From the NCBI GenBank assembly GCA_003584895.1, contig QVQF01000117.1, positions 1 through 46,805 of the forward strand: DNA of 46,805 bases. Direction: 5' to 3'. The notes below the pieces were generated by a model. That model had not been told where the DNA came from. It worked only from the letters and a program-made list of their open reading frames with translations, and did no database searches. Origin of the DNA: Methylococcales bacterium. GTDB lineage: Bacteria; Pseudomonadota; Gammaproteobacteria; Methylococcales; Methylomonadaceae. Shown in pieces: positions 36,351-45,448 of this stretch; positions within the stretch are counted from its first letter, which is position 1, and each line of letters opens with the position of its first letter. The translations under genes and the position numbers were made by a program.

Positions 36351-37313
36351 GTGATAGCCCAATATTCTAAAGTCTCAGTTATTGCTCCAGCCAGGTTACA
36401 CATGGGCTTTATTGATTTAAGTGGATCCTTATCTCGTCATTTTGGCAGCATAGGTATCGCCCTTAATGAACAGGCCACACGCTTAACCATTAGCTATGCA
36501 GACCGACGCACTATTAGTGGTCCTTGCGCACAACGGGCAGATAAATGCCTAACCTTGCTATGTCAGGCATTAAATGTTTCCGATCGACTTGAAGTTATTA
36601 TTGAAACCGCTATTCCAGAACATGTAGGTTTAGGTTCTGGTACACAAATGTCATTAGCCATCGGCATGGCTTTAAATACCTACTACGACCTTGGACTCAC
36701 AGTAAGAGATATTGCCGCGTTAATGGATAGAGGTTTACGCTCGGGTATCGGTATCGGTATCTTTGAACAAGGCGGTTTGGTCGTAGACGGCGGTAGGGGA
36801 GAAAAAACCATTACCCCGCCCATGCTGGTTCATATGGATATACCGAATGATTGGCGCTTTATTTTAGTACTGGATCAACGCGGACAAGGTTTACATGGCC
36901 TACAAGAAATCCAAGCATTTAAAGAATTACCGCCCTTCCCTCAGCAAGAAGCCGCACGCTTATGTTATTTATTGTTGATGCAAGGTCTACCTGCCGTGGC
37001 CGAAAATGATCTTAGCAAATTTGGTGACGTCATTACCCAATTACAACGCTCGGTCGGTGAACATTTTGCATCAGCTCAAGGCGGAGTATTTACCAGCCCT
37101 GAAGTTGCTTTAGCCATGGACTGGTTAGCGGAACAAGGTGCAGTCGCCATTGGCCAAACCTCTTGGGGGCCCACAGGATTTTGTGCGATAGACGGCATAG
37201 CCTTAGCAGAAGGAATTACTCAGCAGGCAAAAGAGAAATTCGCTCACTTTGATAATTTGAGTTTTATAACGGTCAGTGCTCGAAATAGCGGCGGAGAGGT
37301 ATTTGCTGCTTAA
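36351..37313 (+). CDS. Beta-ribofuranosylaminobenzene 5'-phosphate synthase (methanopterin synthesis)
   Basis: Condenses a p-substituted benzoate (4-aminobenzoate in bacteria) with PRPP, releasing CO2 and PPi: the first committed step to tetrahydromethanopterin, the C1 carrier of methylotrophic formaldehyde oxidation. GHMP-kinase fold: N-terminal APARLHMGFIDLSG (about residues 12-25), the glycine-rich loop PEHVGLGSGTQMSLAIGMA (about 89-107), GLRSGIGIGIFEQGG (about 129-143) and C-terminal WGPTGFCAI (about 268-276). 320 aa is normal. The start is GTG with no clear Shine-Dalgarno; the N-terminus aligns with the family, so it is probably right. The gene strongly implies a methylotroph. Confidence 0.9.
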   Translation: MIAQYSKVSVIAPARLHMGFIDLSGSLSRHFGSIGIALNEQATRLTISYADRRTISGPCAQRADKCLTLLCQALNVSDRLEVIIETAIPEHVGLGSGTQMSLAIGMALNTYYDLGLTVRDIAALMDRGLRSGIGIGIFEQGGLVVDGGRGEKTITPPMLVHMDIPNDWRFILVLDQRGQGLHGLQEIQAFKELPPFPQQEAARLCYLLLMQGLPAVAENDLSKFGDVITQLQRSVGEHFASAQGGVFTSPEVALAMDWLAEQGAVAIGQTSWGPTGFCAIDGIALAEGITQQAKEKFAHFDNLSFITVSARNSGGEVFAA

Positions 37314-37327
37314 ATCATTTGGTTATA

Positions 37328-37439
37328 CGGCTACCAACTTAACACGGGATAAGGCATTTGCGTAGATCGAGTTAGGTGCTAGCCGTAACTCGACACTCAA
37401 TAACATTATTCACACTGTCCCGTCTTAAGTTGATAGCCG
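37328..37439. repeat. Nested inverted repeats upstream of the CorA-type gene
   Basis: Outer imperfect arms: CGGCTACCAACTTAACACGG (from 37328) and the near reverse complement ending CTTAAGTTGATAGCCG (to 37439). Inner perfect 8-bp arms: TCGAGTTA (37367-37374) and TAACTCGA (37386-37393), the latter REP-like. The structure fills most of the gap between beta-RFAP synthase and the transporter. Confidence 0.65.
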
Positions 37440-37494
37440 TTATTACTAACTAAACTTACCCAATAGCCCACTGCCCCCCACAGGAAGCAAAAAA

Positions 37495-38838
37495 ATGAAT
37501 GATTACCTAGATACTCAAAATCATCTCGCTACTGTTAAAAACTTACTCGCTAAGCATAAGCTCATTGAAGACTTGGTTCGCCGTCAAGACATGCCTCAAC
37601 ATGACTTGGTAGAAACCCTAGTGCACAAACAAAATCGAGTAGAGCTACAAAGACTACTCGACAATCTTGATCGTCAAATTATCGCGAGGATACTTGAATC
37701 TCTATCCACCGATGACCGACAAATAACTTGGCAGTTACTTCGTGATGATCGTAAAGAAGATGTACGACGAGAAATAACGGAAGCACTACGCGCTGAATTT
37801 ATTATCGAGATTAAATCTCGTAATCGAAACATGACGATACGTGTATTTGATTTGCATGAAGGACGCTTACGACAAATCCCCATTGAAACCAAAGAAGATT
37901 TAGCCCGAGCCAATCCTATCTGGATTGATTTGGTAAGACCGGAAGATGAACAACTCACTTGGGCAAAAGACATTTTTGACGTAGAACTCCCAAATCCCAA
38001 AAGTTTAACGGACTTAGAAACCAGTGCTCGTTTTTACGTAGAAGAAAATGGCGAAGTGCATTTGCATTCTGATTTCTTACTCGATAGAAAAGATGAATCA
38101 CGAAACGTTGCCGTGGCTTTCGTTCTTCATAAAGGCACCTTATTTTCAGTACGTAACAAAGAACTACCGGTATTTCGTTTACAACGTTTGCGGGCGCGAG
38201 CAGAATCGGGGTATGTATCAGAAGCTAAAGATGTATTGCTAGATTTATATGCGGCCGAAGTTGAATATTCGGCAAATGCGCTTGAAGATGTTTATGCCGA
38301 ACTTGAAGCTGTCGGCAGACAAGTCTTTAAATCCCATATGACTGATGATGAAGCCGAAAATATACTGGCGGCTATTGCTGAAGAAGAAGATCTTAACGGA
38401 CGCATACGCCGCAACGTTCTGGATACAAGGCGAGCCTTATCTTTTCTAATGCGTGGCAAGTTTTTATCTGATGAGCAACATGCTGATGTCCGAGAAATCT
38501 TACGAGACATAGAATCTTTAGATGGACATACGGCTTTTTTGTTTAATAAAATCAACTTCCAAATGGATGCTACCGTTGGTTTCATTAACGTCAATCAAAA
38601 CAAAGACCTTAAACGTTTAACAATTATTAGCGTTATTTTTATGCCGCTCAATCTCTTAGCCGGAATAGGCGGTATGTCAGAATTCACTATGATGGCAGGT
38701 GGTGTTTCTTGGCCTATGGCTTATGGAGGCTTTACCCTAGGTTTATTTTTGATAGGCTGGTTAACGTTCTTTGGCTTACGCTATTTCGAAAATAGAAATC
38801 TTAAGAAACCTACACTAACTAAGAAGAAGTTAAATTAA
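37495..38838 (+). CDS. CorA-family divalent cation transporter with MgtE-N-like domain
   Basis: 447 aa. Residues of about 10-105 are helical repeats (HDLVETLVHKQNRVELQRLL, RQIIARILESLSTDDRQ), like the MgtE intracellular N domain. From about 110 the CorA cytoplasmic alpha/beta domain and long stalk helix follow, then two C-terminal transmembrane helices (about 370-390 and 405-427). The pore loop reads GIGGMSEF, i.e. GMS at 393-395 where canonical CorA has GMN. AGGAAGC precedes ATG 37495. Mg2+ (or Co2+/Ni2+) uptake or efflux is the family expectation; ion and direction are uncertain because of the altered signature. Confidence 0.82.
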   Translation: MNDYLDTQNHLATVKNLLAKHKLIEDLVRRQDMPQHDLVETLVHKQNRVELQRLLDNLDRQIIARILESLSTDDRQITWQLLRDDRKEDVRREITEALRAEFIIEIKSRNRNMTIRVFDLHEGRLRQIPIETKEDLARANPIWIDLVRPEDEQLTWAKDIFDVELPNPKSLTDLETSARFYVEENGEVHLHSDFLLDRKDESRNVAVAFVLHKGTLFSVRNKELPVFRLQRLRARAESGYVSEAKDVLLDLYAAEVEYSANALEDVYAELEAVGRQVFKSHMTDDEAENILAAIAEEEDLNGRIRRNVLDTRRALSFLMRGKFLSDEQHADVREILRDIESLDGHTAFLFNKINFQMDATVGFINVNQNKDLKRLTIISVIFMPLNLLAGIGGMSEFTMMAGGVSWPMAYGGFTLGLFLIGWLTFFGLRYFENRNLKKPTLTKKKLN

Positions 38839-38841
38839 GCA

Positions 38842-38858
38842 GGGCGAATGCGTCGCCC
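38842..38858. terminator. Hairpin between convergent genes
   Basis: GGGCGA (38842-38847) and TCGCCC (38853-38858), followed by CTACGAAACG, between the convergent stops at 38838 and 38876. No T-run; probable bidirectional 3' end or a repeat. Confidence 0.5.
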
Positions 38859-38875
38859 CTACGAAACGTAACAAT

Positions 38876-39823
38876 TTATTTTGAATTCAACCAATCCAAA
38901 TACTGAGTAACACCTTGTTTGACGGTTAAAAAGTCTTTGCTATATCCTGCCTGCCTTAATCCTGAAATATCGGCCTGTGTATAACTTTGATAAGCGCCTT
39001 TTAAATGCTCGGGGAAAGGAATATATTCAATACTTCCTTGTTGATGCCAAGCAATTACAGCATTGGCAACCGTATTAAAGGTTTCTGCCCTGCCTGTACC
39101 GACATTAAAAATCCCTCTTTGCTCTGGATGATCTAAAAACCATAGATTGACATCAACAACATCATCGATATAAACAAAATCACGTTGTTGTTCGCCATTG
39201 GCCATACCATCACAACCGGAAAATAACTTTGCTTTGTTATGCTCAAGCACTTGCTGATTAAAATGGAAGGCCGTACTACTCATCGCGCCCTTATGCTGTT
39301 CTCCAGGACCATAGACATTAAAATAACGAAAGCCGGCGATTTGACAATCTGTGCTTGGCAATAATCTTCGTACATATTGATCAAATTGAAACTTTGAGTA
39401 AGCATACATGTTAATGGGCTGCTCACAACCACGATCTACACGAAACCCTTGCTCACCATTACCATAAACAGAGGCTGAAGAAGCATAAATAAAGGCTACA
39501 TTTTTGGCAATACAAGCTTGCAATAGATGCTTAGAATAATTGTAATTATTCTCCATCACATACTGACCATTCCATTCCGTGGTTGCAGAACAAGCACCTT
39601 GATGAAATATCGCTCTAACGCCATTTAAAAAGGTTGGCGAGTCCATCTTATCGATAAACTCAGCTTTATCCATATAGTCAGCGATATTAAGATCCGCGAT
39701 ATTAAACATTTTTCGACCATTCACTAAATGATCAACTAATAATATATTGCTTTCGCCACGCTTATTTAGGGCACGAATCAAATTACTACCAATAAAGCCT
39801 GCACCACCTGTAACAATAATCAT
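38876..39823 (-). CDS. hldD: ADP-L-glycero-D-manno-heptose 6-epimerase
   Basis: Last step of ADP-heptose synthesis: epimerises ADP-D,D-heptose to ADP-L,D-heptose for the LPS inner core. Extended short-chain dehydrogenase: TGGAGFIGSN (about residues 5-14), ASSASVYG with catalytic Ser (about 114-121), YAYSKFQFDQYV with YxxxK (about 139-150) and FRYFNVYGPGE (about 166-176). 315 aa (E. coli 310). Overlaps hldE by 4 bp. Confidence 0.96.
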   Translation of the reverse strand: MIIVTGGAGFIGSNLIRALNKRGESNILLVDHLVNGRKMFNIADLNIADYMDKAEFIDKMDSPTFLNGVRAIFHQGACSATTEWNGQYVMENNYNYSKHLLQACIAKNVAFIYASSASVYGNGEQGFRVDRGCEQPINMYAYSKFQFDQYVRRLLPSTDCQIAGFRYFNVYGPGEQHKGAMSSTAFHFNQQVLEHNKAKLFSGCDGMANGEQQRDFVYIDDVVDVNLWFLDHPEQRGIFNVGTGRAETFNTVANAVIAWHQQGSIEYIPFPEHLKGAYQSYTQADISGLRQAGYSKDFLTVKQGVTQYLDWLNSK

Positions 39824-41244
39824 AGCTCACCTCTTGCTTTATTTATCATCGCTGTCGTTGATTGACCATCAACAAACTGTAAGATTTTAACTTCGCCACC
39901 CGCCTTAATAACACAATCGCCACCTACGACTTGCTCGGTACTATAATCACCGCCTTTAACAAGAATATCGGGTAGTAAGTTGCAATATAAACGCTCAGGA
40001 GTTTCTTCTGTAAAAGCCACTACCCAGTCGACACAGGCTAAGGCTGCTAAAACAGTCATGCGTTCTTTTAAGGCATTGATAGGTCGTGATTCACCTTTAA
40101 GTTGTTTAACAGAGGCATCGGAATTGACAGCCACGCATAAACGATCACCGAGTGCTTTCGCTTGCTCTAAATAAGCGACATGACCTGCATGTAACAAATC
40201 AAAACAACCATTGGTCATAATGATTTTTTCATTATGGGCTCTAGCTCTAGCAAAAAGCTTAGCGAGTTCATCTTCTGCAACCACACCATAAAAAGAATCT
40301 CTGGCTCCATGCATAGCACGGGTTAATTCTTGTAGCGAAACTGTAGAGGTGCCGAGCTTGCCGACGACAATGCCACCTGCCAAATTAGCTAAATACATAG
40401 CCTCCATTAAAGGCAACTCCAAAGACACGCATAAGGCCATCACGGCAATAACCGTGTCACCTGCCCCTGTTACATCAAAAACATCTTTGGCTTTTGCGGG
40501 TATTGAATGGACTTGATCCGCTGCAATCAAAGTCATACCCGCTTCACCACGCGTCAACAACAGCGTAGGAATATTATATTGGGCTAATAAAGCACGGCCT
40601 TTTTCAATGAGTTCCTGTTCATCATGACAAGCACCGACCACTGCTTTTAATTCTGATAAGTTAGGTGTAATTAAATCAGCTTCCGCATAAGACTGATAAT
40701 CAACCCCTTTAGGGTCAACTAAAGTTTTAACGCCGGCTTGCTTAGCAGCAGAGATAAAACTTGCTACCTCAATTAACGTGCCTTTGCCATAATCTGAAAA
40801 CACCACCACATCATGTTTAGGTAAATGTCGTATTAAGGCCGAGTGCAAAGCTGCTTGATCAAACTGTATGGGGGTGTCTTCAAAGTCTAAACGGATCAAT
40901 TGCTGATGTTGCGCCATAACTCGTAATTTGCAGATACTACGCAGGGACTTTTCAACAACAAAATCACACACGACACCTTCAGCTTTTAATAATCGCTGGA
41001 CTATTTCACCTTCGGCATCATCACCAATAACGCCTAGCAAAGTCACTTGACCACCTAGTTTGGCAATATTGAGTGCGACATTAGCCGCGCCACCAATACG
41101 GTCTTCAATAGACTTAACCTTAACTACTGGCACTGGAGCTTCGGGAGAAATACGGGTAGCTTGCCCAGACCAATAACGATCTAGCATCACGTCCCCAATA
41201 ACAATAATTCTAGCCGCGTTAAACTCAGGCGTTACTACGATCAC
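39820..41244 (-). CDS. hldE: Bifunctional heptose-7-phosphate kinase / heptose-1-phosphate adenylyltransferase
   Basis: Two steps of ADP-heptose synthesis in one protein. N-terminal PfkB-type kinase (about 1-320): [14 protein letters not shown] (about 15-28) and the anion-hole [11 protein letters not shown] (about 260-270). C-terminal nucleotidyltransferase (about 340-474): [20 protein letters not shown] (about 342-361) with the HxGH motif, and [12 protein letters not shown]. 474 aa (E. coli 477). The GTG start at 41244 has GAGGAG 7 nt upstream, inside gmhA (20-bp overlap). Confidence 0.96.
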   Translation of the reverse strand: MIVVTPEFNAARIIVIGDVMLDRYWSGQATRISPEAPVPVVKVKSIEDRIGGAANVALNIAKLGGQVTLLGVIGDDAEGEIVQRLLKAEGVVCDFVVEKSLRSICKLRVMAQHQQLIRLDFEDTPIQFDQAALHSALIRHLPKHDVVVFSDYGKGTLIEVASFISAAKQAGVKTLVDPKGVDYQSYAEADLITPNLSELKAVVGACHDEQELIEKGRALLAQYNIPTLLLTRGEAGMTLIAADQVHSIPAKAKDVFDVTGAGDTVIAVMALCVSLELPLMEAMYLANLAGGIVVGKLGTSTVSLQELTRAMHGARDSFYGVVAEDELAKLFARARAHNEKIIMTNGCFDLLHAGHVAYLEQAKALGDRLCVAVNSDASVKQLKGESRPINALKERMTVLAALACVDWVVAFTEETPERLYCNLLPDILVKGGDYSTEQVVGGDCVIKAGGEVKILQFVDGQSTTAMINKARGEL

Positions 41245-41800
41245 TTAATGCCTCCTCAATCACACCACACCACCAATGCCCAATTAAGATATGAGCCTCT
41301 TGTATTCTTGCTGTTACTTTTGAAGGCACAACCACAGCAACTGTTGACAGCATACTCAACTCACCACCGTCATTACCGGTCAAACCAATCACAGTCATAC
41401 CTTTGGCTTTTGCAGCCTCGGTAGCTTTTAATATATTCTTGCTGGTACCTGAAGTGGAAATAGCAATCAAACAATCTTTGTTATTACCTAAGCCTTCAAC
41501 TTGACGGGAGAATACCGTTTCAAAATCAAAATCATTTGCATGGGCGGTTAAGATAGAACTATCTGTCGTCAAGGCAATAGCCGCCATAGCATGACGTTTT
41601 TTTTCATAGCGCACGACTAACTCAGCGGCGATATGTTGACAGTCAGCCGCACTACCGCCATTACCACAAAGCAAAATCTTGCCGCCTTGTTTTAAGGTGG
41701 CAATTAATAAAGCACCTGCCGCTTCTATTGCGTCAGCTTGTTCTGCTAAGCAGACGATCATTGCTTGATGCTCTTCAAGCTCTGTCACAAATGTTTTCAA
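41225..41800 (-). CDS. gmhA: Sedoheptulose-7-phosphate isomerase
   Basis: Converts sedoheptulose 7-phosphate to D-glycero-D-manno-heptose 7-phosphate, the first step toward LPS heptose. SIS fold: [20 protein letters not shown] (about residues 43-62), [10 protein letters not shown] (about 77-86), [12 protein letters not shown] (about 115-126) and the metal ligands in C-terminal [12 protein letters not shown]. 191 aa. Translation appears to start at TTG 41800, preceded by AGGAG with a 7-nt gap; a GTG four codons further in lacks a ribosome site. First gene of gmhA-hldE-hldD. Confidence 0.94.
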   Translation of the reverse strand: MKTFVTELEEHQAMIVCLAEQADAIEAAGALLIATLKQGGKILLCGNGGSAADCQHIAAELVVRYEKKRHAMAAIALTTDSSILTAHANDFDFETVFSRQVEGLGNNKDCLIAISTSGTSKNILKATEAAKAKGMTVIGLTGNDGGELSMLSTVAVVVPSKVTARIQEAHILIGHWWCGVIEEALSDRSNA

Positions 41801-41898
41801 AATAGTTCTCCTAGGTTTTTAAAGAGAGATAGTTTTAGGTAATTATTAGCGTCCAAGTCCAAGTATAAATATAAGCATTAAGGCCCTTAATCTATCTC

Positions 41899-42011
41899 TG
41901 CCATTAAGTTGAGAAAATAGTAAATATTTGGAGTGCAATAGCTTCAGCTATTGCTTTTTAAAACAGCTAAAGCTGTTTTACTCCAAACGCAGATCACTTA
42001 ACTTAATGGCA
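41899..42011. repeat. Nested palindromic element (MITE-like)
   Basis: Three levels of inverted repeats: outermost TGCCATTAAGTT (41899-41910) / AACTTAATGGCA (42000-42011); middle TTTGGAGT (41927-41934) / ACTCCAAA (41980-41987); and inside two adjacent hairpins, GCAATAGCT/AGCTATTGC and AAAACAGCT/AGCTGTTTT. A partial copy of the inner right section is at 34567-34595. No coding capacity. Confidence 0.75.
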
Positions 42012-42052
42012 ATGCCCCCTCTCCAAAAAGAGTAGGCACTGAATAATTACAT

Positions 42053-43834
42053 TTAATCTGGCATCGTTACTTCAAGAGGCTGCTCTGTTTTTTCAGTCTG
42101 TGTTTTAAATTGTATGTGATGCAACCTAGCATAAGCACCCTGTTTTTCTATCAGTTCTACATGAGAACCCTGCTCTATAATTCGTCCTTGATCGATCACT
42201 AAAATGACATCTGCATTTTCTATCGTTGATAAGCGATGAGCGATAACCAATGTGGTTCGATTGCCCATCACTTTTTGCAAAGCCGCTTGTATATAGCGTT
42301 CGGATTCGGTATCAAGTGCCGATGTTGCCTCATCTAATATTAATATAGGCGCATCTTTGAGTAATGCTCTCGCCAAGGCTAGACGTTGCCGCTGTCCACC
42401 GGATAACTTAACGCCATTCTCACCAATTTCAGTTTCTAAACCTAATTCGAATTTACTCACAAACTCCATAGCATAAGCATCGGTAGCAGCCGTGGTAATT
42501 TCGTCTTTAGTGGCCGTTGCCAGCGCTCCATAAGCAATATTGTTAGCTATCGTATCATTGAATAGCGTGACTTGTTGATTAACCAAGGCAATTTGCTTTC
42601 TTAAGTTAGCCAATTGATAACTATTAATTTCTACGCCATCTAATAATATCTCGCCATTATCATGAGGATAAAAACGTGACACCAAATTAGCTAAGGTACT
42701 TTTACCGCCACCTGATGCGCCGACTAAAGCAATCGTCTGTCCTGGCTCTACCTTGAAATTAATGTCCTTAAGCACAAACTCATTCGTTCCTGGATACTTA
42801 AATGACAGATTTTTAAATTCTAAGGCACCTAGACAACGACCGGCTTGATAACTACCTGAATCTTCTTCACCTGGCTCATCTAAGATTTCAAATAAAGATT
42901 CAGCAGCAGCGATGCCTTTTTGTATATCACCGTTGGCATCACTTAATTGTCTAATCGGTCTAGGCAATAAAAAAGCAGCCGTTAAATATCCGACAAACTC
43001 ACCAACACTGGCTTGCTTCATAAAAAACAAGGCCATATACATTAAAACGGATAAGGCAATAGCGATAATGAATTGCATAATTGGATTATGTATAGCCATC
43101 GTCGTTGATAGCTTCAGAGATTGGCTACGGTTATATAAACTACTCGCCAAAAAACGTTGACGCTCGTATTCTTCACCACCATAACTACGAACCACACGAT
43201 GACCACCGACTAATTCAGACGTGATATGCGTCATATCACCAATGGATTCTTGTATTTTCTTACTAATGCCACGTAGACGCTTACTGACATAAGTTACCAG
43301 CACCACAATAATAGGCGCAATCGCCACAAAAACTAACGACAACATCCAACTTGAATAGAATAAATAAATTAACAATCCTATAGCGGTAAAGCCCTCGCGC
43401 ACAAAGGTACGCACAGCATCAGTCGTTGCCTGAGTGACTTGTCCAACATTGTTGGTTATTCTTGAAATCATATAACCACTGTTATTGGCATCAAAATAAC
43501 TGGTAGGCAGACGAGTGTATTGGTCGAAGATTTCACACCTTAAGGCATGTACGACGTTAGTGGATACTTTAGCTAAAAAATAATTGCCTATGTAAGCGCC
43601 TATACCATGAATGATAATTAACCCACTAAACAATAACGGCAAATAATACATACCCTCTCTAGCTTCACTTTGTAGGGTATCAATAATGTGCTTAATTAAT
43701 GCTGCGAATAAGGTCTGGGTGCCTGAGTACATCAAGAAGCCAACAATACTGATGGCAAAAAGACCACGGTGTGGCTTTACATAGGTTAATAAACGCTTAT
43801 ATATTTGCGTACTAGCTGTCGGTTCTTTTTTCAT
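42053..43834 (-). CDS. msbA: Lipid A export ATP-binding/permease MsbA
   Basis: Homodimeric ABC flippase moving lipid A-core to the periplasmic leaflet. N-terminal six-helix permease (about residues 20-310), then the ATPase domain: Walker A GASGGGKST (about 373-381), Q-loop LVNQQVTLF (about 420-428), ABC signature LSGGQRQRLALARAL (about 479-493), Walker B ILILDEATSALD (about 498-509), H-loop AHRLST. 593 aa (E. coli 582). A polar C-terminal tail (about 575-593) is longer than usual. Lies 58 bp after the glycosyltransferase in the LPS gene run. MsbA rather than another exporter is supported by context. Confidence 0.92.
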   Translation of the reverse strand: MKKEPTASTQIYKRLLTYVKPHRGLFAISIVGFLMYSGTQTLFAALIKHIIDTLQSEAREGMYYLPLLFSGLIIIHGIGAYIGNYFLAKVSTNVVHALRCEIFDQYTRLPTSYFDANNSGYMISRITNNVGQVTQATTDAVRTFVREGFTAIGLLIYLFYSSWMLSLVFVAIAPIIVVLVTYVSKRLRGISKKIQESIGDMTHITSELVGGHRVVRSYGGEEYERQRFLASSLYNRSQSLKLSTTMAIHNPIMQFIIAIALSVLMYMALFFMKQASVGEFVGYLTAAFLLPRPIRQLSDANGDIQKGIAAAESLFEILDEPGEEDSGSYQAGRCLGALEFKNLSFKYPGTNEFVLKDINFKVEPGQTIALVGASGGGKSTLANLVSRFYPHDNGEILLDGVEINSYQLANLRKQIALVNQQVTLFNDTIANNIAYGALATATKDEITTAATDAYAMEFVSKFELGLETEIGENGVKLSGGQRQRLALARALLKDAPILILDEATSALDTESERYIQAALQKVMGNRTTLVIAHRLSTIENADVILVIDQGRIIEQGSHVELIEKQGAYARLHHIQFKTQTEKTEQPLEVTMPD

Positions 43835-43892
43835 GTTTTAAAAATCTTGTTGATAGGTAAGGCTTTCTAACTAACGATACCTTAATTAATTA

Positions 43893-44708
43893 CTATAAAT
43901 ATTGAGAAACACCCTTTTCTGCAATAATAAAATCTTGTTGCTGTAATCTCTCTAGCAAACGTTGATAATTCTGTTCTTGCTTACTTTTGTCATTATGAGT
44001 ATGCCATAGATGCAATACCGGCACGGAAAACCGCCCTTCTTTGCGTTTAATGCCCGCATGTATCAATCTGATAACTAAATCAGAATCCTCAAAGCCCCAG
44101 CCTTCAAATAGCTCATCAAAACCATTGACCCGAATAAAATCGTCTTTCCAGACACCCAGATTGCAAGTCATCGCTCTTTGCCATTTTTTGGGCTGCATAT
44201 ACCTTAAAAAACCTAAGGGCAAATACAGAAAGCCAGACATACGATTTATTTTTTTCTGTAATCTAAGTGATAGAAAATAGTTAATAGGCTTTACATGTAA
44301 TGGAGTCTGTTGCGTTATCACTTCTTCGGTAAACTTAGCATTTAATAGCACTCGATTGCCAGGTACAAAACACTGCAACTCAGCTAATTGACGATGCCTA
44401 GCAATAAAATCTGGCATCAAAATACAATCGCCATCAATAAAGAGCAAATAATCACTTTTACTGAGTGCGACGGCTTTGTTTCTAATGGTTCCAGCCCTAA
44501 AGCCCTGATCTTCATGATAACTATAAGATATAGACACAGGACTAAGCTCGCAAAAAGCTTGGGTTTTCTTTAAATTTTCCGCACTGGAACCATCATCAGC
44601 GATAATAATTTCAAAGTTCTGATCTTGTTGGGCAAATAAACTATCTAAACACAGTTTTAGTGCTTGCGGCCAATTATAGGTGGTGACAATAACAGAAATT
44701 AACTTCAT
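43893..44708 (-). CDS. Family 2 glycosyltransferase (with GT7C-like C-terminal region)
   Basis: 271 aa, GT-A fold. VIVTTYNWPQALKLCLDSL (about residues 6-24), IIADDGSS (about 35-42), FRAGTIRNKAVALSKSDYLLF (split, from about 70) and the metal-binding DGD (about 93-95). The C-terminal part VNGFDELFEGWGFEDSDLVIRL (about 196-217, read in two pieces) with the WGFEDxD pattern is typical of galactosyltransferase-like/chondroitin-synthase-type transferases. Probably adds a sugar to LPS core or O-unit. Overlaps the next upstream gene by 4 bp. Confidence 0.86.
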   Translation of the reverse strand: MKLISVIVTTYNWPQALKLCLDSLFAQQDQNFEIIIADDGSSAENLKKTQAFCELSPVSISYSYHEDQGFRAGTIRNKAVALSKSDYLLFIDGDCILMPDFIARHRQLAELQCFVPGNRVLLNAKFTEEVITQQTPLHVKPINYFLSLRLQKKINRMSGFLYLPLGFLRYMQPKKWQRAMTCNLGVWKDDFIRVNGFDELFEGWGFEDSDLVIRLIHAGIKRKEGRFSVPVLHLWHTHNDKSKQEQNYQRLLERLQQQDFIIAEKGVSQYL

Positions 44709-45448
44709 GGTTGACGGCTGTGTAATTCCAACAACTTAATATACTTATAATAAGTGCCTTCGGCATTGGAAATTGCTAGCATTAAACCTTGTCGCCCATC
44801 CAAAAATCCGCCCTTTAGTCCATAGGTACGAATAAACATCCATAAGGCTTTAAGTATGGCTTTACCTAATGATGACGATACATTTTTTCGATACAACATA
44901 TTTGCGCCTAACGACGAATAGCTATTCACTTTATGTAAAACTTCTTCTAAATTAATAAAAGCATCATGCAATAACGGAACGGTCAATTGCCCCACATCAC
45001 CTTGCACTACAATCCGCTCATGCACCACATTATCAGTAAAACATCCTGTTTCACGTTTAAAAAACCTAAGCACATAATCAGGATACCAACCACCATGACG
45101 CATTTGCTTACCGCAATAACTAGATAAGCGTGGAATCTCATAGCCATTAACCGAGGATTCAATCATAGCTGCTTGAATTTCAGCTTTTAATTCAGGACTA
45201 ACCACTTCATCGGCATCAATCGAAAACACCCAATCACCCTGAGCGTGATCCAATGCACGTTGTTTTTGAATTCCAAAACCTGGCCAATCGGTGACAAACA
45301 CCTTATCCGTATAACGCCTGCATATTTCAACGGTATTATCTTCACTACCAGAATCCAGTACTATGATTTCATCTGCCCATGAAACGGAGTCTAGGCAGCG
45401 CCCTATATGAAAGGCTTCATTTTTGGTTATAACAATGACACTAAGCAT
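44705..45448 (-). CDS. Family 2 glycosyltransferase, WaaE/KdtX-like
   Basis: 247 aa. N-terminal SVIVITKNEAFHIGRCLDSV (about residues 3-22), ADEIIVLDSGSEDNTVEI (about 26-43), GFGIQKQRALDHAQGDWVFS (about 59-78) and the DADE metal motif (about 80-83), followed by a YCGKQMRHGGWYPDYVLRFF segment (about 111-130) typical of LPS-core beta-1,4-glucosyltransferases of the WaaE type. Such enzymes glucosylate inner-core heptose, consistent with gmhA/hldE/hldD nearby. Overlaps the O-antigen ligase gene by 8 bp. Confidence 0.86.
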   Translation of the reverse strand: MLSVIVITKNEAFHIGRCLDSVSWADEIIVLDSGSEDNTVEICRRYTDKVFVTDWPGFGIQKQRALDHAQGDWVFSIDADEVVSPELKAEIQAAMIESSVNGYEIPRLSSYCGKQMRHGGWYPDYVLRFFKRETGCFTDNVVHERIVVQGDVGQLTVPLLHDAFINLEEVLHKVNSYSSLGANMLYRKNVSSSLGKAILKALWMFIRTYGLKGGFLDGRQGLMLAISNAEGTYYKYIKLLELHSRQP

